Shown: positions 44,418 to 54,643 of the stretch, in pieces | Position numbering within the stretch: the first letter of the stretch is position 1 | Layout of the letters: each line of letters begins with the position of its first letter | Source of the DNA: CAXXOK01 sp963674895 | Lineage (GTDB): Bacteria > Bacillota > Clostridia > Christensenellales > Aristaeellaceae | Direction of reading: 5' to 3' | DNA length: 64,000 bases | Assembly: GCA_963674895.2 (NCBI GenBank) | Contig: CAXXCY010000003.1 | Coordinates: forward strand, 1,302,001 to 1,366,000 | Program-made: the position numbers and the translations under genes | The notes under the pieces: model-generated | Told to the model about the DNA's origin: nothing | The model's input: only the letters and a program-made list of their open reading frames with translations | Databases searched by the model: none

Positions 44418-45139
44418 TGCTTGAAAAGCGCAGGGTGCTCTTGGTAGAGGATGAAGAAATCATCCGCAAGGGCATCAAAAAAATGATCGAGCAGGTGATC
44501 GGCGGCTATGAGGTGTGCTTCGAAGCCGCCGACGGGCAGGAAGCGCTGCGGATGCTGGAGTATGCGCAGCCGCACGTGATCATCACCGACATCCGCATGG
44601 AGCATCTCAACGGGCTAGAGCTCATTCAGAAGGTACGGCTGCAAAACGAAACGCTGCCCATTATCATCATCAGCGGCCATGCCGATTTCCATTACGCGCA
44701 GACGGCGATCGCCTATGGGGCCAGCGCCTACCTGATCAAGCCCGTGGACCGCATCGAACTCATTCAGGCACTTGCCAAGGCCTGCCCCGTGCAGGAGGAT
44801 TCCCCGGAGGCCATCGACGGCAACCAGATCATCGCGCGCGTCAAAACCCTGATCAAAACGCAGCTTGACCGCAGCATTTCCCTGCGCACCGTCGCCGACG
44901 AGGTCGGGATCAACCACCAATACCTGTCCGCCCTGTTCAAGAGCATTACGGGGGAGAATTTCTCCCACTATGTAACCCGAAAGCGCATCGAAAAGGCCCG
45001 TTATCTGCTGTCCAGCACAACGCTGAAAGTATACGAGATCGCCGGGCTGACCGGCTACCGCAGCGAGAAGCATTTTTCCAGCAGCTTTAAGGCCATGACC
45101 GGGCTGACGCCCTCCGAGTTCAGGAATACCGCGGTTTGA
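44417..45139 (+). CDS. YesN-type response regulator with AraC DNA-binding domain
   Basis: The 240-residue protein has a receiver domain (acidic pair E11/D12, phospho-Asp58 in VIITDIRM, Lys in LIKPVDR) and a C-terminal AraC-type double helix-turn-helix (ISLRTVADEVGINHQYLSAL and YEIAGLTGYRSEKHFSSSF). The ATG at 44417 overlaps the kinase stop codon (TGATG), so the two are translationally coupled. It is expected to activate the divergent uptake and catabolic operon when phosphorylated. Its stop codon lies within the -35 box of the next promoter. Confidence 0.92.
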   Translation: MLEKRRVLLVEDEEIIRKGIKKMIEQVIGGYEVCFEAADGQEALRMLEYAQPHVIITDIRMEHLNGLELIQKVRLQNETLPIIIISGHADFHYAQTAIAYGASAYLIKPVDRIELIQALAKACPVQEDSPEAIDGNQIIARVKTLIKTQLDRSISLRTVADEVGINHQYLSALFKSITGENFSHYVTRKRIEKARYLLSSTTLKVYEIAGLTGYRSEKHFSSSFKAMTGLTPSEFRNTAV

Positions 45140-45164
45140 CAATATCTCTTACATTATCAATAAT
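45136..45164 (+). promoter_or_regulatory. Promoter of the trehalose gene
   Basis: A perfect -35 (TTGACA, 45136-45141) overlaps the stop codon of the response-regulator gene. AATAAT (five of six) follows after 17 bases. The trehalose gene starts 47 bases downstream. Confidence 0.65.
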
Positions 45165-45210
45165 AGAATAGTAAGCTTATTTATCGTCCGCAACAACGAA
45201 AGGATGGATC

Positions 45211-47400
45211 ATGGGAAAAATCATTTTTATTTCCAACCGACTTCCGGTCACCATCACGCGCAGCAAAAGCAGATTGAAATACTTAAAGAGCATCGGCGGG
45301 CTCGCCACAGGCCTGAAAAGCTATCACGAACAGGCCGACAGCGTTTGGGTGGGCTGGCCCGGATTGCTGGACGAGGATACAACGGAGCACGAGAAGAGCA
45401 ATATACGCAAAACCCTGCAAAAGAACCACCACTGCCTTCCCGTATTTTTATCCCGGGAGGACTACGCGCTGTATTACCACGGCTTCTGCAACGCGACGAT
45501 ATGGCCGCTGTTCCACTATTTCAGCGATAAGGTGCATTACGACGTCAAAACATGGGAAGCCTATCAAGCCGTAAACCGGAAGTTTTTTGAAGCGGTCGAA
45601 CTGCTGATAGAGCCCAACGACGTCATTTGGATTCACGACTATCAGCTGATGCTGCTGCCCAAGCTGATCAAGGACAAGTACCCGGATACGCAGGTGGGTT
45701 TTTTCCTGCATATTCCGTTTCCATCCTACGAGGTGTTCCGGCAGCTTGTCTGGCGCGAGGAAATTCTCCATGGGCTTGTCGGCGCGGACCTGATCGGGTT
45801 TCATACCTACGGATATGTGCGCCACTTCTTAAGCAGCGTGCAGAGGATTTTAGGCTTCAGCCGCAATTTGAACCTGATCCAGACGGAAGACCGCTATGTG
45901 CAGGCGGACACCTTCCCCATGGGGATCGACTATGATTACTTCATCCATGCCCAGAGCCGCGGGGAAGCGAAAAAATCCGTCCGTTTGCGCTGTATGAATA
46001 CGGACAGCATGCAGACGATCCTGTCCATAGACCGCCTGGATTATACCAAGGGCATCCCGCAGCGAATCCTGGCGTTTGACCGCTTCCTGTCCAAGAACCC
46101 GGAATACCGTGAAAAAGTCAGGCTGCACCTGATCGTCGCGCCGTCCAGGGAGGCGGTGGAATCCTACGACGAACTCCGGCGTGAAGTGAACGAGCTTGTC
46201 GGGCGCGTCAACGGCAAATACGGAACGGTCCATTGGATGCCGATATGGTTTTTTTACCGTCAGTTCACGCAGGAGGAACTGATCGGGTTTTACCGGAGTT
46301 CGGAAGCGCTGCTGGTAACGCCGCTTCGCGACGGCATGAATCTGGTCGCCAAGGAATACATCGCTTCCCGGTCCGACTATCAGGGAATGGCCGTCATCAG
46401 CGAAACCGCGGGCGCCGCCGAGGAACTGGGAGAAGCGGTGATCGTAAACGCCACGGACTGCGACGGGATTGCGGATGGCATCAAAACGGCGCTGGAGATG
46501 CCTGCTGAAGAAAAGGCCGCAATCAATAAAATCATTCACAAGCGGCTGCGCCGCTACAACGTGAATTTCTGGGCCGGGGAATTTTTGGACGCGCTCGCGC
46601 ATACGGTGGAGTATTCCCACCAGTCGATCCCCTATCAGAATATCGAAAAAGACAGCCGTATGATCCAAACGGCGTACCGGCACGCCGAAAACCGCATACT
46701 CTTTTTGGACTACGACGGTACGCTGGTCGGATTTGCGCCCACGCCGGAGAGGGCAATCCCCAACAGCGAAATCAAGCAGCTGCTTGCCCGGCTGGCCCGC
46801 GACCCCAAAAACACGGTCGTCATAATTTCCGGCAGGGACCGATGGACTATGGAGGCATGGCTCGGCGACCTTGATTTGAATCTGGTCGCTTCCCACGGAT
46901 TGTGGGTAAAACACAGAGGGCAAGACAGCTGGGCCATGACCGTAACCCTCAACAACGATTGGATCGAGTCCGTGCGGCATGTGCTCGAGGTGTTCTCGGA
47001 CCGCATTCCTGGTTCCTTTATCGAGGAAAAGGAATACTCCCTGGCATGGCATTACAGGCAATGCGACCCCGAACTGATCGCGTCCAAGCTCAACGTGCTC
47101 AAGGAAACCCTGACGGGCCTGATCGGGTCGACGAACCTGGAAATCCAAAGCGGAAACAAAGTGCTGGAAATCAAGGACAACAGGGTGAGCAAAGGCTTCG
47201 GCGCCTCGCTGTTTCTCAACAACCGCACGTTTGATTTTCTTCTCGCCGCGGGCGACGACGTGACCGACGAAAGCCTGTTCCAGGCGCTGCCGGACGACGT
47301 GTATTCCATCAAGGTGGGCACGGGCAGCTCCGCCGCGAAATACAACCTGAAATCCTATCGGTCCATGCGCGCACTGCTCAAAACGCTGTCTGAGCATTAG
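45211..47400 (+). CDS. otsAB: Fused trehalose-6-phosphate synthase/phosphatase
   Basis: The 729-residue protein joins an OtsA-type glycosyltransferase (about 1-475) to an OtsB-type HAD phosphatase (about 490-729). OtsA features are ISNRLPV and SIGGLATGL at the start, WIHDYQLMLLPK near 140, IDRLDYTKGIPQR near 272 and LRDGMNLVAKEYIA near 373. The HAD nucleophile lies in FLDYDGTL (about 498-505), with the Mg site in AGDDVTDESLF near 685. It makes trehalose from UDP-glucose and glucose 6-phosphate in one polypeptide, a stress protectant or carbon store. The ATG at 45211 follows AAGGA. It has its own promoter and terminator. Confidence 0.95.
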   Translation: MGKIIFISNRLPVTITRSKSRLKYLKSIGGLATGLKSYHEQADSVWVGWPGLLDEDTTEHEKSNIRKTLQKNHHCLPVFLSREDYALYYHGFCNATIWPLFHYFSDKVHYDVKTWEAYQAVNRKFFEAVELLIEPNDVIWIHDYQLMLLPKLIKDKYPDTQVGFFLHIPFPSYEVFRQLVWREEILHGLVGADLIGFHTYGYVRHFLSSVQRILGFSRNLNLIQTEDRYVQADTFPMGIDYDYFIHAQSRGEAKKSVRLRCMNTDSMQTILSIDRLDYTKGIPQRILAFDRFLSKNPEYREKVRLHLIVAPSREAVESYDELRREVNELVGRVNGKYGTVHWMPIWFFYRQFTQEELIGFYRSSEALLVTPLRDGMNLVAKEYIASRSDYQGMAVISETAGAAEELGEAVIVNATDCDGIADGIKTALEMPAEEKAAINKIIHKRLRRYNVNFWAGEFLDALAHTVEYSHQSIPYQNIEKDSRMIQTAYRHAENRILFLDYDGTLVGFAPTPERAIPNSEIKQLLARLARDPKNTVVIISGRDRWTMEAWLGDLDLNLVASHGLWVKHRGQDSWAMTVTLNNDWIESVRHVLEVFSDRIPGSFIEEKEYSLAWHYRQCDPELIASKLNVLKETLTGLIGSTNLEIQSGNKVLEIKDNRVSKGFGASLFLNNRTFDFLLAAGDDVTDESLFQALPDDVYSIKVGTGSSAAKYNLKSYRSMRALLKTLSEH

Positions 47401-47418
47401 GACAAGCGCATGTTAAGT

Positions 47419-47444
47419 AACCGCCGCCCAGAGGGCGGCGGTTT
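47419..47444. terminator. Terminator between convergent otsAB and deacetylase-like genes
   Basis: AACCGCCGCCC and GGGCGGCGGTT form a perfect 11-bp stem with a three-base loop. T-rich sequence after it is modest on the plus strand (TTTGCTGATT). Confidence 0.75.
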
Positions 47445-47459
47445 GCTGATTATATCCCC

Positions 47460-48464
47460 CTAAACCGGATTTTGATTATACAGATCGATCATTTCGGGCA
47501 CCGTCGTCCACACGATTCGCCCGTCCTGTACGTACTCGTCGATCAGCCGCAGCCACTGCTCCAGCACGTCGGTGCTGACTGCGCTTCCAAGCGACCATGC
47601 CGCATAGTAGGTATTGACACTGCCGCTGTCCGTATAGGTCAGCGCCTCGTCCAGGATTTGCCGCCAGGCCGTAAGATCGTCCTTGTCGAAACCGCCGTGC
47701 TCCTTCCCGTTTCGCTCCTCAAAGGCGTACACGAGGCTGGCGCCGGACGGAATCAGGAGCAATTTACCCTTCGGATCGTTTTGAATCCAGTTTCTTCCGT
47801 CGCTCGTGCGCCACGGCGAAACCGCGCCCGCCGGATCCCACGGATAGGCCGTATGCCCCGCCGCGGGGTTTGCGTACGGTTCAAAGCCGTCCGGCCTGTT
47901 TGCTTCGTCAAGGGACCACAGCGCATAGCTCACGGTGCCGGTCACGGCTTCATAGCCCGCGTTGATGCAGGCGCGTACCCAATCCTTGTCCGAGCAGACC
48001 CCGGACACATGGCGCACGGTGACTCCCAGCGATTCCAGCTCCTCCTTCATCTCCCGGATACCCGTCAGGAGCTGCTTCTGCGTCGTCTTCCGGCTGCCGC
48101 CGATATCGGCGTGCACGCCGACGCCATGGCCGCGGTCCTCCATTTCCTTGAGCACGTTGTCGCCCCACCGGATGCAGCCGGCGGTGAACTCGCGGCTTTC
48201 CAGCGTCAAACGGGCGCCGTATTTTTCGAATAGGTCCGCGTATTCGCGGACCAGCGCCGCGTGCTTCTCGAACGCTTCTTTTTTATTGTCGTCGTCCCAG
48301 CCCTCCAGATGCACCATCACCGTGAAATGGAGCACCCCCTGCCCGTCCGGCGCTGCCGACGCCGCGGCCGGCGCTACGCACGCAAGCACAAGCAGGTATA
48401 CAATAACGGCACAGGTCAAAAACAAGGCGGTTCCGCCGCGGCGGTATGCCATAGAAAAACGCAT
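47460..48464 (-). CDS. Secreted polysaccharide-deacetylase-like protein
   Basis: The 334-residue protein has an N-terminal hydrophobic signal or anchor (about 10-37) and then a beta/alpha barrel pattern resembling NodB-type deacetylases: VMVHLEGWDDD near 50, RGHGVGVHADIGG near 112 and a late WTTVPEMIDLYNQ. In canonical enzymes the HxxxH pair binds the metal; here the second His is not visible (HADIG), so the site is incomplete and activity uncertain. It may act on extracellular glycan or be a binding descendant. The cupin gene lies 32 bases upstream on the same strand. Confidence 0.65.
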   Translation of the reverse strand: MRFSMAYRRGGTALFLTCAVIVYLLVLACVAPAAASAAPDGQGVLHFTVMVHLEGWDDDNKKEAFEKHAALVREYADLFEKYGARLTLESREFTAGCIRWGDNVLKEMEDRGHGVGVHADIGGSRKTTQKQLLTGIREMKEELESLGVTVRHVSGVCSDKDWVRACINAGYEAVTGTVSYALWSLDEANRPDGFEPYANPAAGHTAYPWDPAGAVSPWRTSDGRNWIQNDPKGKLLLIPSGASLVYAFEERNGKEHGGFDKDDLTAWRQILDEALTYTDSGSVNTYYAAWSLGSAVSTDVLEQWLRLIDEYVQDGRIVWTTVPEMIDLYNQNPV

Positions 48465-48496
48465 GTCATCACCTCCCGTGATATTACCAATCCGGT

Positions 48497-48862
48497 TTAT
48501 TCAGGAAATCCTTTGTGCCCTTCCACCGGGACCATGCAAAGGAATTTCAGCGTCTGCCCGGCGGTCGTCGTATTGACCAGCTGATGCTGGGCGCCGGCGG
48601 GGATAAAGGCGTACGACCCCGGTTTGATCGGGTGCTTTTCATGGTTCAGCTCCACATATCCTTCGCCCTCCAGAACATATACGTAATGGGGATACGGGTG
48701 TTCGTGATTGGCGGAATACCCGTCCTGCGCGAGGTGAAAGAGCCGCAGGACGCAATCGTCCGAACCGCAGGCCGGAGAAATGAGCACCTGCCCTTTGACA
48801 TTCTTATACGGGCCGTCCGGAATGGCAACGATTTTGGTTTCATCAATGTGGGATACGATCAT
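48497..48862 (-). CDS. Small cupin-domain protein
   Basis: The 121-residue protein is a single cupin: the first motif is NHEHPYPHYVYVLEGEGYVEL (here His-rich metal ligands followed by Gly and Glu) and the second is SYAFIPAGAQHQLVN. Such proteins bind a metal and either isomerise, oxidise or sense small molecules. The ATG at 48862 has AGGATG seven bases upstream. It shares a strand with the deacetylase-like gene and may be in one operon with it. Its substrate cannot be inferred. Confidence 0.82.
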   Translation of the reverse strand: MIVSHIDETKIVAIPDGPYKNVKGQVLISPACGSDDCVLRLFHLAQDGYSANHEHPYPHYVYVLEGEGYVELNHEKHPIKPGSYAFIPAGAQHQLVNTTTAGQTLKFLCMVPVEGHKGFPE

Positions 48863-49044
48863 GTGCTATCATCCTTTTTTGTTGTAAACTAATTTCAATC
48901 TTTAATGCGATATGAATTGCATGTATTTTGTTCGCAGTCGAGAAGAGGCAACGCAGGTGCAGCCGGAAGCTACATCAAGTTTTCTCGACAAAGAGTGCGG
49001 ACAAAAGACGACGCAAGACAATCGCGTTAAGGGTTGGAATTTGT

Positions 49045-49073
49045 ATTATAGTATAAAGCACTTTGCCGCGAAA
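49045..49073 (-). promoter_or_regulatory. Possible promoter of the cupin gene
   Basis: A perfect minus-strand TATAAT (49050-49045) has a poor -35 17 bases upstream (TTCGCG). The cupin start codon is about 180 bases downstream, so the assignment is tentative. Confidence 0.35.
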
Positions 49074-49076
49074 ATC

Positions 49077-49116
49077 AAAAAAGAAACCCCTGCGGTCACG
49101 TTCCGCAGGGGTTTCT
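49077..49116 (-). terminator. Terminator of the ribose-type ABC operon
   Basis: AGAAACCCCTGCGG and CCGCAGGGGTTTCT form a perfect 14-bp stem with a seven-base loop, followed on the minus strand by a run of T residues. It lies about 70 bases past the last permease gene. Confidence 0.9.
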
Positions 49117-49183
49117 GCTGTTTTGCCTGTTTTCCATAGCATTACCGTTTGCTCTTCGGCGCCATACTCTCCGCCGCCCCGGG

Positions 49184-50158
49184 TTATACGTCCTCCCGCT
49201 TGCGCTTGCGGGCAAAGCAGTCCAGCCAGATGATGCCGACGATCACCACGCCCAGGCACACCTGCTGGAGATACGGGTGAATGCCCAGCATGTTCATGCA
49301 GTTGGCCAAAAGCTGCATCACCATCACGCCGATGAAGCTTTGCGGAATGCCGCCGATGCCGCCCGCGAACGATGTGCCGCCGAGAACCACGCCGCAGTTG
49401 ACCAGCAGCGCGGTATCGTCGCCGTAAATGCTGGAACCCGTGTTGAGTCTTGAGGAAAGCAGCACGCCCGCGATCGCGGCCGACATGCCGCTGAGCACGA
49501 ACGCGATCCATTTGTTCCGGATCACGCTGATGCCGGAATACTTTGCGACCTCATAGTCGCCGCCGATGGCATACAGCGTCCGCCCATAGCCGGTAAAACG
49601 CAGCAGCAGGTAGATCAGCACGCCATAGATAACCATGATGACGGCCAGATTCGGAATATTGCCGATCAGCTTGCCGTTGGAAAGCATCATAAACGACATG
49701 TTCGAGGAAGAAACCGGATGCGCGTCCGTGAGCTGCTGGCAGACGCCCTTGATCAGCATGCCCATACCCAGCGTAATGATGAACGCTTCCGTCTTCTGCT
49801 GCACGACCAGAAACCCGTTGATAAACCCGACGAACGCGCCCGAGGCCACCGCGATCAGAATCGCCAGGGGGATCGCCAGGCCCAGGTTGATCAGCTCAAT
49901 CGTGACGATTCCCGAAAGGCACATCACACCGCCGACGGACAGGTCGCATCCCGCGCAAATCACGGTGAGCGTCACGCCGAACGCGATGATGAGGTTCACG
50001 CCCGAATCCTTCAAAATACTCAAAAGATTGTACGGGGTGTAGAAATTGGTATTGGAGAACAGCATACCAAACAGCATCACGAGGATCGCGATCACCGCTT
50101 TTTGCTTGGTCAGCGCGCGCAGCACCCGGTTTGCATAGCCCTTACTTAACATCTGCAT
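49184..50158 (-). CDS. Ribose-type ABC transporter permease 2
   Basis: The 324-residue BPD_transp_2 protein has eight or more helices and family signatures AVASGAFVGFINGFLV and VVLGGTSFAGGIGG. It forms the channel together with the adjacent paralogue. The ATG at 50158 has GGGGGTG upstream. As in several sugar importers of this class, two different permease genes replace the usual single RbsC, which implies a heterodimeric channel. Confidence 0.92.
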   Translation of the reverse strand: MQMLSKGYANRVLRALTKQKAVIAILVMLFGMLFSNTNFYTPYNLLSILKDSGVNLIIAFGVTLTVICAGCDLSVGGVMCLSGIVTIELINLGLAIPLAILIAVASGAFVGFINGFLVVQQKTEAFIITLGMGMLIKGVCQQLTDAHPVSSSNMSFMMLSNGKLIGNIPNLAVIMVIYGVLIYLLLRFTGYGRTLYAIGGDYEVAKYSGISVIRNKWIAFVLSGMSAAIAGVLLSSRLNTGSSIYGDDTALLVNCGVVLGGTSFAGGIGGIPQSFIGVMVMQLLANCMNMLGIHPYLQQVCLGVVIVGIIWLDCFARKRKREDV

Positions 50159-50169
50159 ATCAGCACCCC

Positions 50170-51135
50170 CTACTTTCCTTTGCGGTTGTCAAGCCAAATG
50201 GCCAGCACCAGGATACCGCCCTTGAGCACGACCTGCATATACGGCGAAACGCCCAGCAGGTTCAGGCAGTTGGACATCAGCGTAATCAGCAGCACGCCCA
50301 GCACCGTTCTCAGCACGCTGCCCTTGCCGCCCTGCAGCGACGTGCCACCCACGACCACCGAAAGGATGGCGTTGGTCTCATAATTTTTCCCCAGGAGCGG
50401 CGAGGCCGTGGTAACACGGGAAAAGAGCACGATGGCGCCGATCGCGCACATCAGGCCGCATATGGTATAGATAATCACCATGCTCCGTTTGATGGGGATG
50501 CCGCACAGCTCGGCGGCGACCTTGTTGCCGCCGGTGTATTTGATGGACCGCCCGCTGAACGTTTTGTTAAGAAACAGCCACAGCACGAACAGCCAGAACA
50601 GGAAGATAATGAATGAAATGGAGAATATCCACACCGTACCCGAGCCGATGGCCTGGGTGATGTTGAGCGGCGATTGCAGCCAGCTCAGATGCTGCGTGGT
50701 GCCGCCGGTATAGATCAGCGCAATGGCCGTGAAAACCGCGCTCATGCCGAACGTCATAAACAGGGCTTCCGCCTGCGTCATCGCCCCGCAGCTCAGCAGC
50801 ACCATGCTGTTGACAAACCCGAGGAACGCACCGAACACGATACCGACGATCAGCGCGTTCAGCTCGCCGATCGGGTCGATCAGCGAAACCGTCACCACGG
50901 CCACCAGCGATATCAGGCCGCCGACAGAAAGATCGATAAACCCGCCCAGAATGACGAACGTCATGCCCAGCGACACGAAGCTGAGCGGGCCGAACTGGCG
51001 CATGATATTGGTCATGTTGCCGGACGTGAGGAACTTCGGCTCGACGATGATGGTGATGATCACCAGCACCGCGATGGCGACGAGAACCAGATAACTAAGC
51101 AGAAAGGTTTTAACCTTGTTGAGTCTTAATAACAT
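50170..51135 (-). CDS. Ribose-type ABC transporter permease 1
   Basis: This 321-residue permease has the same BPD_transp_2 signatures (FGAFLGFVNSMVLLSCG and VVVGGTSLQGGKGS) as the next gene but is clearly diverged from it. The ATG at 51135 has GGAGGA upstream. It lies 12 bases after the ATPase gene. It provides the other half of the channel. Confidence 0.92.
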   Translation of the reverse strand: MLLRLNKVKTFLLSYLVLVAIAVLVIITIIVEPKFLTSGNMTNIMRQFGPLSFVSLGMTFVILGGFIDLSVGGLISLVAVVTVSLIDPIGELNALIVGIVFGAFLGFVNSMVLLSCGAMTQAEALFMTFGMSAVFTAIALIYTGGTTQHLSWLQSPLNITQAIGSGTVWIFSISFIIFLFWLFVLWLFLNKTFSGRSIKYTGGNKVAAELCGIPIKRSMVIIYTICGLMCAIGAIVLFSRVTTASPLLGKNYETNAILSVVVGGTSLQGGKGSVLRTVLGVLLITLMSNCLNLLGVSPYMQVVLKGGILVLAIWLDNRKGK

Positions 51136-51147
51136 AGCGTCCTCCCG

Positions 51148-52635
<1,488 letters not shown>

Positions 52636-52672
52636 CTTTCCCTTCAATGCTGCATGATAACCAACAATGGAG

Positions 52673-52699
52673 GGTTGCCCGGCGGAATGCCGGGCAACC
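52673..52699 (-). promoter_or_regulatory. Intercistronic hairpin after the ribose-type binding-protein gene
   Basis: GGTTGCCCGGC and GCCGGGCAACC form a perfect 11-bp stem with a five-base loop, placed between the binding-protein stop and the ATPase start. No T-run follows, so it is more likely a stability or attenuation element. Confidence 0.75.
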
Positions 52700-52732
52700 T
52701 TGCCTAATTCGGGATAATCTTCAACGTTGTTT

Positions 52733-53677
52733 CTACCACTCAGGATAGGGCAGAATATCCACGTTGTCAATAGTGACGACGTCCAGCGGGATGAAGTTGA
52801 TCACTTCGTAGGGCTGGCCTTCGAGGGCAGCCTTGGCGTTCTTGAGGCTCTGGATGGCCATGTTCGTGAAGCTCTGGCCGATGCTGACAGCCTGCGTGCC
52901 GGCTTTCACCTGGTCGTAGCCCGCGCGGCAGCCGTCTACGGCGACGAGGTACACGTCGTTCATATTGGCATTCTTGAGCGCGTTGATAACGCCAGCAGCG
53001 CCGTTATCCCAGTGGCAGAACACGCCGTCGATCTCATCGCCGTACTTGGTGATGAAGTCTTCCATGATGTTCATGGCGTCCTGCGTAATCCAGCCGCTGC
53101 AGTTCTGTGAGTCGATCAGTTCGATGTTGGTGCCTGTGATCGCCTTCACGAAACCGTCGTGCCGCTTGATCTGCGCGTCATGGCCGGCCTGGCCGCCGAC
53201 TTCGACAACCTTCGCGCCGTCCGGGAAGTGGTCCACGAACGCCTGGCCGCCGGTTTCGCCAGCCATGGTGTCGTCAACGCCGCAGAAGAAATCACGGTAC
53301 TGCTGGGACTCCGACGAGAGGTCGCTGGAGAACATGCCGACGATGAGGCCGGCATCCTTGGCTTCCATGAGGCTGGGGACGATCGCCTTGATATCGCTCG
53401 GGTTGATGAAGATTACATCATAGCCCTGCGCGATACAGGTGGACACTGCCTTGGCCTCGTTCTGTACGTCGAACTGCCCTTCGAAAACGTCCATCGCGAA
53501 GCCGTATTCGCCGCAGTATTGCTGGAATTGTTTCCATGCATACGCCTGCGATTCGTTGGACAACGACTGCGTGATGAAGGCCGCCTTGTAGGTAGGTTCG
53601 GTTGCTTCGGCCGCGGTGCCGAAGATGGCGATCATCATCGCCAATGCCAGGATCGTGCTTAGAATCTTTTTGGACAT
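52733..53677 (-). CDS. Ribose-type ABC transporter substrate-binding protein
   Basis: The 314-residue Peripla_BP_4 protein has a signal peptide (MSKKILSTILALAMMIAIFG) cleaved near AAEATEP and no Cys in that region, so it should be unlipidated. Features include FINPSDIKAIVPSLMEAKDAG and DGVFCHWDNGAAGVINAL. It binds a sugar, polyol or cyclitol and delivers it to the RbsA/RbsC-type importer. The ATG at 53677 has GGAGGA upstream. The gap to the upstream shikimate-dehydrogenase-like gene is only 83 bases with no clear terminator or promoter, so this importer may be co-transcribed with the glycyl radical enzyme genes. Confidence 0.9.
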   Translation of the reverse strand: MSKKILSTILALAMMIAIFGTAAEATEPTYKAAFITQSLSNESQAYAWKQFQQYCGEYGFAMDVFEGQFDVQNEAKAVSTCIAQGYDVIFINPSDIKAIVPSLMEAKDAGLIVGMFSSDLSSESQQYRDFFCGVDDTMAGETGGQAFVDHFPDGAKVVEVGGQAGHDAQIKRHDGFVKAITGTNIELIDSQNCSGWITQDAMNIMEDFITKYGDEIDGVFCHWDNGAAGVINALKNANMNDVYLVAVDGCRAGYDQVKAGTQAVSIGQSFTNMAIQSLKNAKAALEGQPYEVINFIPLDVVTIDNVDILPYPEW

Positions 53678-53760
53678 GTTGTTTTCCTCCTTATCATATT
53701 TAACGAAATCCGTCCTCGGTTTCCCTCGCGGCGGGTTTCCGTTAATCCACAGTAAAACGC

Positions 53761-54621
53761 CTAGCGCAGCGCTTCCTCAAGCGCCTTGAGCATCACGTCT
53801 TTATCCGGCTTCCTGCCGGTCCACATCTCGATATTGATGGCCGCCTGGTTGATCAGCATGCCCGCTCCGGTATTCCAGCGCGCGCCGCGCGCCTCCGCCG
53901 CCCTGAGGAACGGCGTGACGGCCGGATTGGGGATCACATCCTGCACAAACATGGACGGAAGAATGGTTTCCACGTCGATATCGGGCATGGCGTCCACATC
54001 CGGATACAGCCCGATCGGAGTCGCGTTGACCAGAATGTCCGTATCGGCTGGAACGCGATAGGTGCCGTTCCAGGGAACGTAACCGCAGGACGGAATGATG
54101 CTTTTCAGCAATTCCATCAGGCTTTGCGCAAGCGCCTCATCCTGCGGCCGGTTGACGATCGTGATGCTCCGGGCCCCCGCCAGCGACAGCTCCACGCTGA
54201 TCGCCCGCGCCGCGCCGCCCGCGCCTAGAATGACGATTTTCTTTCCCTTCGGGTCGACCCCGTTGTGCTCCAGCGACTCCATCAGGCCTTTGCCGTCGGT
54301 GTTGTCGCCGAACAGCTTCCCGCCGTTGTTGACGATGGTATTCACGGCGCCGATCAGGCGCGCGCTTTCGGACAGCTCGTCCAGATACTGTATGACGTTG
54401 ATCTTGTGAGGAATGGTGCAGTTGACGCCGCGCATCTTGAACGCCTTCAGCCCCGCGATCGCGTCCCCCAGCTTGTCGGGGTCCACGTCGATCGTCAGGT
54501 ATCTCCACAGCGAAAGCCCCATCTTGCGAAACGCCGCGTCCTGAATGACCACGCCGGGGTTTTCCGCCACGGGATGCCCGAATACCCCGACCAGAGAATC
54601 CAGATAATTCTGTTCCTTCAT
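53761..54621 (-). CDS. Shikimate dehydrogenase-like protein, probably not a true AroE
   Basis: The 286-residue protein has the AroE fold: catalytic Lys in NCTIPHKINV, Asp in NTDGKGL, NAD(P) loop GAGGAARAI and the NRPQ motif after it. True AroE binds the shikimate carboxylate through two serines in the N-terminal motif HSxSP; here the matching stretch is GHPVAENPGVV, with both serines gone. Its substrate is therefore probably a different hydroxy/keto compound. The ATG at 54621 has GGAGGAA upstream. It follows the kinase-like gene by 22 bases, in an operon with a glycyl radical enzyme rather than with aromatic biosynthesis genes. Confidence 0.83.
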   Translation of the reverse strand: MKEQNYLDSLVGVFGHPVAENPGVVIQDAAFRKMGLSLWRYLTIDVDPDKLGDAIAGLKAFKMRGVNCTIPHKINVIQYLDELSESARLIGAVNTIVNNGGKLFGDNTDGKGLMESLEHNGVDPKGKKIVILGAGGAARAISVELSLAGARSITIVNRPQDEALAQSLMELLKSIIPSCGYVPWNGTYRVPADTDILVNATPIGLYPDVDAMPDIDVETILPSMFVQDVIPNPAVTPFLRAAEARGARWNTGAGMLINQAAINIEMWTGRKPDKDVMLKALEEALR

Positions 54622-54643
54622 GAGTTCCTCCCTCCCGTTTGGG

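Larger units (their letters stand above)
48863..49183. other. Intergenic region between rbs-type operon and cupin gene
   Basis: The 321 bases hold the terminator of the ribose-type operon and a possible promoter for the cupin gene. A 75-codon plus-strand frame (48912-49139) runs through the terminator and has no family resemblance, so it was not accepted. Confidence 0.5.

Noticed and set aside
45850..47397. 515-codon minus-strand frame opposite otsAB
   Set aside because: Antisense shadow of a strongly conserved enzyme; no start signal or domain.
48912..49139. 75-codon plus-strand open frame
   Set aside because: It runs through the strong terminator of the ribose-type operon.
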